The position numbers were made by a program, and so were the translations under genes. Shown piece by piece: positions 56,960-64,000 of a stretch of 64,000 nucleotides of DNA (positions are counted from its first letter, which is position 1; each line of letters starts with the position of its first letter). The notes beneath the pieces were generated by a model. That model had not been told where the DNA came from and searched no databases. It worked only from the letters and a program-made list of their open reading frames with translations. The stretch is from Clavelina lepadiformis (Eukaryota; Chordata; Ascidiacea; Aplousobranchia; Clavelinidae). The stretch lies in contig NC_135240.1 of the NCBI RefSeq assembly GCF_947623445.1, positions 6,262,001 through 6,326,000 on the forward strand. The letters run 5' to 3'.

Positions 56960-58661
56960 ATGCATTGCATGTTGTTATTTGTGTTATCCTACGTGTGTCT
57001 GGCGTCTGCTGGGACCAGAAAAGTAAGCAACAGGTAAGTTTGACAATTTTAGTAGTCACTCCAATTACTGTACATGTGGCGTAAACTGCAATCAAACGAG
57101 GTTATATATAGAGTCAATTGGATAGCTGATAATAATCAATTAAAGTTTTGTCGTCATTTAAAATATGAAACATCAGTATTCAACCTAATTCTGAAACTTT
57201 ACTGCAGTGATCCGACGTCCAACCAAATGTTGACGAAAGATTTTCTGGAAACGACCGCGTTTAAACACACCGTGCTTTCCGTTGTCAAGGTATGAAAACT
57301 TGCTCTTGTTTCGATATTAACATAGGGCAGCTTTATTAGAAATGCGCATGATGTGATAATGAGACCTTTGTTTGTCACAGGAAGCCACAGACGCCGATGT
57401 TGAATGTAAGCTGAAGAACGGGCATTTCTTTTACTTTAGCTACACTGGTCGTTGTGAAAATTGCGCCCTCCACTGCACCAAGCCTACAGACGGGATGGCA
57501 AAGGAATGTTTCTCTAAGTGCGAAGATTTTATGATCCAGCAGAGATTGCAACAACAAATTGCACTAAACGCTGTTCAAATAAAGGTACGAACGACAAACC
57601 TCGTTATAAATTAAACGTGCGTTGAGTGCCAGAAGTCAATACGAGTGACGTCATCACGCTGCTAAACAGCCGCACTGTGTGCAGCTTGCAACATCCGGGG
57701 CTTCCCCATTCTCAAACGTACCGGTCAGGAGTTGCCCATAGGTTATTTTAGCCGGGTTGTTTTCGGTTTTAAAACAGATTCGAACAACACTAACAATCTA
57801 GTTCTGACGTGAACCCAACTGAACTTTGCCGCCTCCTTATTTTCAGGGGCTTCAGGAAGAATTGGCGTCCACCCAAAAAGATTTGGAAAAGTCAGAAAGA
57901 AAAATTTCCAGCATGACCCTCGGTTTCTTCGGGATTATCGGATTCGTTTTTGTTTGTGTCATCGGAGTCGTGTACGGAATCGTGACCTACGTCAACAGGA
58001 AGTACGTAATGATGGATGTTACATCTGGTCTTAGTCTTGTAACACAATATGTATCAGACCACTGCGCCAATTAACTTAAACGACTAAGGATCAAGCTTGT
58101 ATGGCAAGCAAGCCTGGTGCTTTTTTGGTCCAAAAGCGTATTTATAATGACGAATAGGTTTTGCACAACCACAATAAGATTTACACGGGCAAGTCGCTTG
58201 ATGTGAGTGCAAGTCGTGAATTTACTCGAGTAAATATGGAGCAGGGGTAGAGACCCTTCCAAAAATACATTCTTGGCATTCGCCATTACATTCATGTTTA
58301 CAACCATAAGTGTTACAGAAATTCGGGCTTTTTAACGGGTCTCATGGTTGTCGATGTTTCACCATGCGGGTGACGTCGTTTATCGATTTTTGGGAAAGAG
58401 TTTTAGACTGGAAAGTTAGGCCTATACGGCAATGACGCATTCGTCTGTCGTCACATCGCGGTAATTATTTCACAACCTCTTAGTTATTGAATGTAAGAAT
58501 ATCTTGTACCACCGGCAGGCGCATAACTTTTGTTTATCTTCCACAGTTTTTCGAGACGGCCGCCAACAAACATCCATCCGAAAGGTGATGACGTCAAATT
58601 TTTCCCACATCCAGAAGACGACGCCGGATACGAAAGCGTCCAGGTGATCCCGAATGTATGA
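56960..58661 (+). CDS. CRD-6: five-exon BCMA/TACI-like membrane protein
   Basis: Exons 56960-57033, 57208-57289, 57381-57584, 57847-58001 and 58547-58661 give 209 residues. Signal peptide MHCMLLFVLSYVCLASA. Exon 2 is 18 bp shorter than in CRD-1/4 but keeps MLTKDFLETTAFKHTVL. Cys-rich module C61-x15-C77-x2-C80-x3-C84-x10-C95-x3-C99 (NGHFFYFSYTG). A charged stalk leads to a TM helix (about 144-166), then VNRK and a tail beginning FSRRPPTN, aligning with YARRPPRD of CRD-1. The tail has GYESVQV, a YxxV motif that might act in endocytosis or SH2 binding (inference). Exons 3 and 4 match CRD-1 in size. Confidence 0.87.
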
Positions 58662-59165
58662 CCCATCCGGGGTTAGAAATCCTTGAAAACTTGATTGGAA
58701 AGTTTACCTTCTTTCACAAAGTTCAACGACCTGTGACTGACATTTGTATGGTGTGAAGAACACCGCTTGTTGTGCAATGTCGTGTATTTTGCGTTCACTT
58801 AGTGGTGCATTTTTTCGTGTTTTATTTCGCTCTTTCACATTCTTGATCCATTTTTTTAACACTGTTGAATTTTTGACCTGTGACATGTATTTTATTATGA
58901 TTTTGCATTTATAAGAATATACAAATATAAACGTGTCCAGATGTTTTGTTGATTAATCTAAAAATACCAGACTTCCTCTAAATACCAAATATCCCGGAAG
59001 AAATCACCGAAGTTATTTCAGCTTGTCTCTAAGTCAAACCTCAAAGGCTTAAAAATGTCATAAATGTAAAAATTAACTGTGGGCATTTAGCCGAGCGATT
59101 GACGCTCAGTAAAGAATCTCTGTTATCAGAGTATAGCTTAGGCCGAAAGTGTAAATAAGTTAAAA
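58662..59165. other. Convergent intergenic of CRD-6 and the Ig receptor
   Basis: No gene recognised. A 60-codon minus-strand frame (58704-58886) is lysine-rich without features. Confidence 0.4.
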
Positions 59166-62100
59166 TCAGTTGCTGGTAAAACGATGGTTACATAGCCCCA
59201 CGTCATAGAGATCCACTTCGTCGACCGCATCATCAGAAGGTAAAAGAAATTCCGCCTCGTCACGTGGCCCGGCCCGGGGTTCAATGACCTTGTGTCTGTG
59301 AATTAATAAGTTAAAAACAAGTTATTATGACGACATAAACAATTTTAACAAAAGGAACACTTTGTTTTTCTGACGAGAGGCACATTTTACCTTAACAAAC
59401 CTGTTTGAGCTGGTATACACCAGTTGAAATAACCAGTATAAGCCAGTTTATACAGTAGCCTACAAAAAAAACTGGGGTTTCACCGATTGCAAATCAGGGT
59501 GACTCGGCAGATTTTGTAACACGACGTCATAGACGAAAAGCTCCATAAATGGTTAAAAACAAAAGTAAGCGAAGAAAAGTCAATACCTTTTCAGTAGGCC
59601 CTTTCGCTTTCTGTGTGAATGACGACTAGTAGTCGGTTGATCAATTAATGGCGAATCCTCTCCGTTCTTTGCGACGAGTTTGTCTTTTTCGGTTCCGGCA
59701 GCGCCACCTGACGGTCTCGTTTTCCTACCACGCTGTTTTTTCCCTTTCGTGCACCTGCGTGGAAATCGATAAAACTGGATTTCGGAAAATATTAACACCA
59801 GCTAGTGATTTGTATAAATCAATCATAAAAGACTAGTAGTACATAACTATTGACCATGCCCAGAATGATCAGGTTTTAACGTTAGAATTAGAATAATACA
59901 CATTTGCACCTAAGGTTGACACATAATGTCTTATGACTACGACCAACAAGAAATGTTTTTTTCCTGCCCACAGCTACAACACAAAGACCCATTTGACAGA
60001 AGCAGGGCCAGAATTGCAACATATATGTTTAGTAGTTAGTCCAGCATTTCTGACAATTATGACATCACAAGTTACCATATCACGTAACGCTGTTACTACT
60101 GTACACGTAATATTTATTCAAGGAGCTAGTTAACACATGCTCGATATAGCACCATATAAAAGAATTGGTCGCGTTTAAAGTTTCAAAAACTTAAAGACGT
60201 GACACGGTCACGGTGTCTTCAAGCTGTTTAAAGGGTATTAAGTGACGTAACAAGTCACGTTTGTAAAACACAATGACTGCGTTAATCATGACGTATCACA
60301 TCCGTGTTTATGCTATAACCTGGAATATGAAAGAATATGTCTGCGTTCAAACTAAGTTCGGAAGCTGCAGCACTGCCGAAATATATGTCCATCTCTAACC
60401 TTCTGACGAGCCAACATGTGACCATTATGACAACACAAGCACCGGAAACAGATCCCAATACAATGAAGACAGCCTGGCTTTTGCTGACCTCTAGCGACTG
60501 TTCAACAGACAGCAGAAGGTTGTCGACGGAGAGAAGCGAAGGACTGATTATATCTGTGGTACAGGTACAACACTTAGCTGTAAAGTTCAACGACTTTTGT
60601 GCAAAGTCGCCATTCTAGCGTCCAGTGCAAACCACGAGAAAATGAGCTAAGTGTCATTAAGTTACCTCGGTGTATAACCGCAACCACGTGATTTACAAGC
60701 AACCAATGAACGTCGTCGCTTTTTATAACACAAGAATATACACCCGAGAGTTCCTTGCTGCCATCTGGCGACGGTTTCAAAAACAAGTTCGAGCGAATAA
60801 ACTTCTGTTGCTTTTTGGTGGTCACTTGAAATAAAGCATTGTCCTGAACCTAAACACAAAACGAAGGTTATGAGTCCGTGGGAATTGAAACAACGGTATT
60901 GTAAACCATATGACAAGGTGGCGGTTGACCACCGCGGTTACTTCCTAAACCCCAATGTAAAGACACGCAGTAGAGCCAGTGTAGAAAATGATGGGAGTCT
61001 TTTACTCACTTTTCAGATGACGAAAGAGAAAATGGTTATGCTCCAGTGATTTTAAACCAATAGACGGGCAAGCTTGGTGGAGCTTTTCCCACCAATCAAA
61101 AAAGAGACCCTATCTTTCATATTCTGAATGGTGACTAAACAGCTCGACCGAAATTGGCAACTACAAGTAATCACTGTACCGGTAAATCATCTTTTAACCA
61201 GGATATAGTTGGTGCTATCGTGACGTCACTGCTGAATGGAACTTCGCAACTAAGAATTCTATCTGATGATTTGCCATCTGGTTTGTTCTCATAGGTTGGT
61301 TTGAAGAACCAAAATTTTGTGGCAGCTGCAACATGAATTCTGTTACTCTCTGTGTGGCGTTGTAACCAATATAAACGTTCGATATTCACCGAATTACCTG
61401 GTTTGCTTGTGAAGAGTGATGTTGGCATGTTTTTGGAGTTAAGCAGATCCTTATCTGCCATCGAGAACTCTACCCCGTTCTGCTTCACGCTGTACACGAA
61501 CCCTAGAAATGATTGCACGTGCCGCTGGCTGGCGGTAGAGGGAGTCGAATTGTCGTGCTGAAACTTTTAATACGTCAGTGGGTCAGGGTTTACATCAACC
61601 GGTCAATATGGGTGATATTTTTAACAGCTAAGTTTAAGTTAAAGTAAAAGTTATGACGTTTAAACCGCAATTGATGTTTCAAAAACAGGAATATTCCAGC
61701 AAAATTCAAGAAAAATAAGCGACGGCTGCAGAAAAATATGTCAGCATTCCAGCGCTTACGTGTCTTGCACCTCCAATGATGAGAACAGGACCAGGGACGG
61801 TGTCTTCCGTTACTGGTGGTATCTTTGTGCTATGAATGGTCCCATTGTTTGATTGTAGCATCATCTCACCAGCCCTGTAAGTGATTGTGACGTCATCAAT
61901 GAATTATTTGGTCAAGTATTAAGTATGTCATTTCGGTGTGGACATTCTGGTAACCCGGTAACGTATTTGAAAGCCCTGATCGTGCAAGTTTTAAATCCGT
62001 TAAAAGTATGCGGTTCTACACTCGGCTTTTAGTGCTTAGTTCATTTGAAATATGATACGTGGCTTACGTCATCTATTCCGTATAGCTACACTGAGACAAA

Positions 62101-63803
62101 TAAGTTACTTGCCGCCGTAGATTTTTCAAAATTCTGGCATGAAACAATTTTACTCCTTAACTGCGTTTTACAACACACCTAACTCGTTAAGAACGTACTT
62201 GACATATTTGCCTCATTAAAAATTTTACCCTGGCTACGGTCTTGGTTACCAGAATCTTAACAAACCTTTAACAAACTTTTAAACCGTATTGGCAGCAAGT
62301 AATGAATCAATCCGTTAACTCGTAATCATACAAAACACAAAAATCACTCACCGCCTAAACTGTATAACCACAGTATTCCAATGTCGGAATTTTATGTTTC
62401 TGTCACTTTCGGTTATATGAATTTTCCCGCCATGTGTTGCCATGATAAGTTTGACTTGCACCCCGTCTTCTATGGTGAGTTTCCACTGACAAGCTATGTC
62501 GGTTCGACCTGCGAAAAACTTTGAAAAGCTACTGAACGAATACCTTAAGCTCAGCGTACTAGGGCGTACTACATAGGACTCAAATTTTCGAAAAGGGTTC
62601 CAGGTGGATTTAACCCAGGAAGACTAAACCCAGTACGACCCAACCACAATCTGTGAGTTAAAGAGTCGTTGGGTTGAACTGTCCTAGGTTTAATCGCACA
62701 TTGGCTGAATTGACCGGCCACCGAGAAAAATGGTCCTAGCTAAAACTACAGTGAAGCAATATGGTATGAGGTGATATTTTTTGCCAATTTAACTTGTCCT
62801 CTTAATCTTACCCCTATTCCATAAAATGATCGCGTCTTTAATTTCGGGTTTGAACACAATCTCCAAAGTCGAAGCGTCTTCTGCTATTATGTCGTCAGCC
62901 TTCGTGCTTTGTACGTCATGCTTAGGGGGTTCAAACGAGTCCGTCCACCATTTGAGAATAAACGGAATGTACACCCTTAATGCATAGGACATTAAACGAC
63001 ACATGGATATTATGCTGTATTGTTATAATGTCACCAGACTTTGGTTAAGGATTTCGCCGACCTGTGAGTGCCGTCAAAATGGGGAAGTACCGCCTCCTCG
63101 TGACCCATGCTTACGTCGCGATGACGAAATACGTCGACCCCTGACGTTGTCATGGGGTCGGTCGGCAACTTGACTTCAGACTGGGCGGGTTGAATGAAAG
63201 AAAAACTGACAAAATTCACTCGCAGTACGGCCAGGTAGCCTGCAGTTTGAAAGACAGCTGAATGAGTCAGATGCAATTATGTACAGTATTGGCCGTGGGC
63301 CACTACAGGGTGTAGTTAAGTACAACTATGTTGCTTGACGTGAGATTTAAAATTCGGATGTGTTTTTTGTGAGTACCCCGCTTAAAAATAAATGCTATAC
63401 TTTTTGGCCATTGAATTCCAGAATTTCATCCTAAATGTAGACGAACGCATGTCTTAAGTACCAAGGTTTCCAATAGCGTAACTACATGGCAAGAATATAA
63501 GACAATAATCTTAATCCAACCTCTGAAACTTTCGCCTTTGTCTAAATCCTTTCCGACCGTGATTCGTCCTTTCAGCTTGGCCAGGATAGCTCTCGTCTTA
63601 CCAAATAAGGAAGCGGCGATTGACTCGGGCAGCGAATGTTCGATCTGATCAATCATAAGTTGATACCACGTGGCGTTGCTTTCACTCCTCGCTGCGGCAA
63701 GCGGCGAGTCGCGTAAGACTTCTTCCATATTTTCACCGTCGTTCGTGCGAACGCTGACGAGGTTACTGACAATAAGAAGGCGAACTACGTTCCACTGACT
63801 GAC
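59166..63803 (-). CDS. Ig/LamG-like single-pass receptor, 5' end incomplete
   Basis: Exons, high to low: 63521-63803, 63062-63239, 62812-62975, 62352-62508, 61760-61874, 61180-61557, 60666-60849, 60400-60553, 59587-59754, 59166-59295; 636 residues visible, all phases consistent. There is no start Met with a signal peptide; a possible further exon ends at a donor near 63985. N-terminal exons are unrecognised (WWTDSFEPPK). Then comes a LamG/concanavalin-like stretch (HWNTVVIQF ... VPGPVLIIGG ... FLGFVYSVKQNG), followed by one Ig domain (ILSCEVPF, ISWLKDDLP, SGVYSCVI). Next are a TM helix (AVFIVLGSVSGACVVIMVTC), a basic stop (KGKKQRGRK) and an acidic tail with DLYDVGL. Probably a cell-surface adhesion or recognition receptor. 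The family is not identified. Confidence 0.78.
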
Positions 63804-64000
63804 CTGTAGTAATAATAACTTAAGTCTTTTGTTGGTAAAGAGAAAATTATTTGCGTTTATCCTCGCCAGGTACTAGTCACTAGGGTTGATTTACTTTGTT
63901 TTAGGCCTTTGTTATATTAGCAGGATCGCGTTCAAGAATTCTGACCAATTTAGCATACCAATACAAATTTCGACAGTTACTTACAAACGATCAATAATAA
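63804..64000. other. Intron and possible upstream exon of the Ig receptor
   Basis: On the minus strand a good donor (GTAAGTAA) occurs at about 63984-63977, preceded by ATTATTGATCGTTT at the window edge. It may be the end of the preceding exon, but too little is visible to be sure. Confidence 0.35.

Noticed and set aside
56600-56960. A kappaB site for CRD-6
   Set aside because: Only a GGGAATT half site is present near 56647; no palindromic match within 350 bp of the ATG.
59077-59150. tRNA-like look (GGCATTTAGCCGAGCGATTG)
   Set aside because: It resembles an A box, but I could not find a matching B box or fold a cloverleaf.

Overview
This window looks like animal genomic DNA, most probably a tunicate of the Ciona type. 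That is inference from AT-rich sequence, compact multi-exon genes with short GT-AG introns, and dense small hAT-type elements. Genes were built by hand by matching splice sites and reading frames. Every multi-exon model I call complete sums to a whole number of codons.

The main content is a dispersed array of six paralogous single-pass membrane proteins, here CRD-1 to CRD-6, all on the + strand: 6005-7977, 17970-19413, 31073-32496, 37120-39030, 49750-51311 and 56960-58661. Each has a signal peptide, a short conserved exon-2 segment, one six-cysteine domain in a single exon, a helical stalk, a transmembrane helix and a short tail. The cysteine spacing (C-x14/15-C-x2-C-x3-C-x10-C-x3-C, with an FY before the second Cys) closely resembles the single TNF-receptor-type modules of BCMA and TACI. 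Five of the six carry a palindromic kappaB-like site 136-220 bp upstream of the start codon. I read this as a lineage-specific family of small, probably immune, TNFR-like receptors, and it is the best candidate for an undescribed system. An orphan exon 1 plus exon 2 (24713-25455) and a possible stalk/TM exon (about 9001-9133) are relics of the same family.

Two cholinesterase genes (minus strand, 33161-36039 and 40378-43903) interleave with CRD-3 and CRD-4 and have identical sizes for exons 2 to 8. Both keep the nucleophile Ser, the His, the choline-site Trp and a vertebrate-AChE-type T-peptide last exon. Both have Ser in place of the third oxyanion-hole Gly, and the second has Gly in place of the catalytic Glu. 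A DHRS1-like short-chain dehydrogenase without a recognisable Tyr-Lys pair lies at 27237-29490; part of it is copied in inverted orientation at 25543-25968. At the right end a minus-strand receptor (LamG-like region, Ig domain, TM, basic tail) runs from 63803 or beyond the window edge down to 59166.

The rest is mobile-element and repeat ground: a 2 kb direct duplication (1-1790 and 10395-12464) holding an LTR of an old LTR retroelement, whose gag-like relic is at 9443-10351; an endonuclease-only LINE ORF followed by six 169-bp tandem units; a hAT element with an internally inverted middle, nested in a MITE; further hAT MITEs, one splitting a His-Me-finger nuclease ORF; a transposase-like relic; a 735-bp inverted-repeat element; and a 1.6 kb tandem duplication just upstream of CRD-6.
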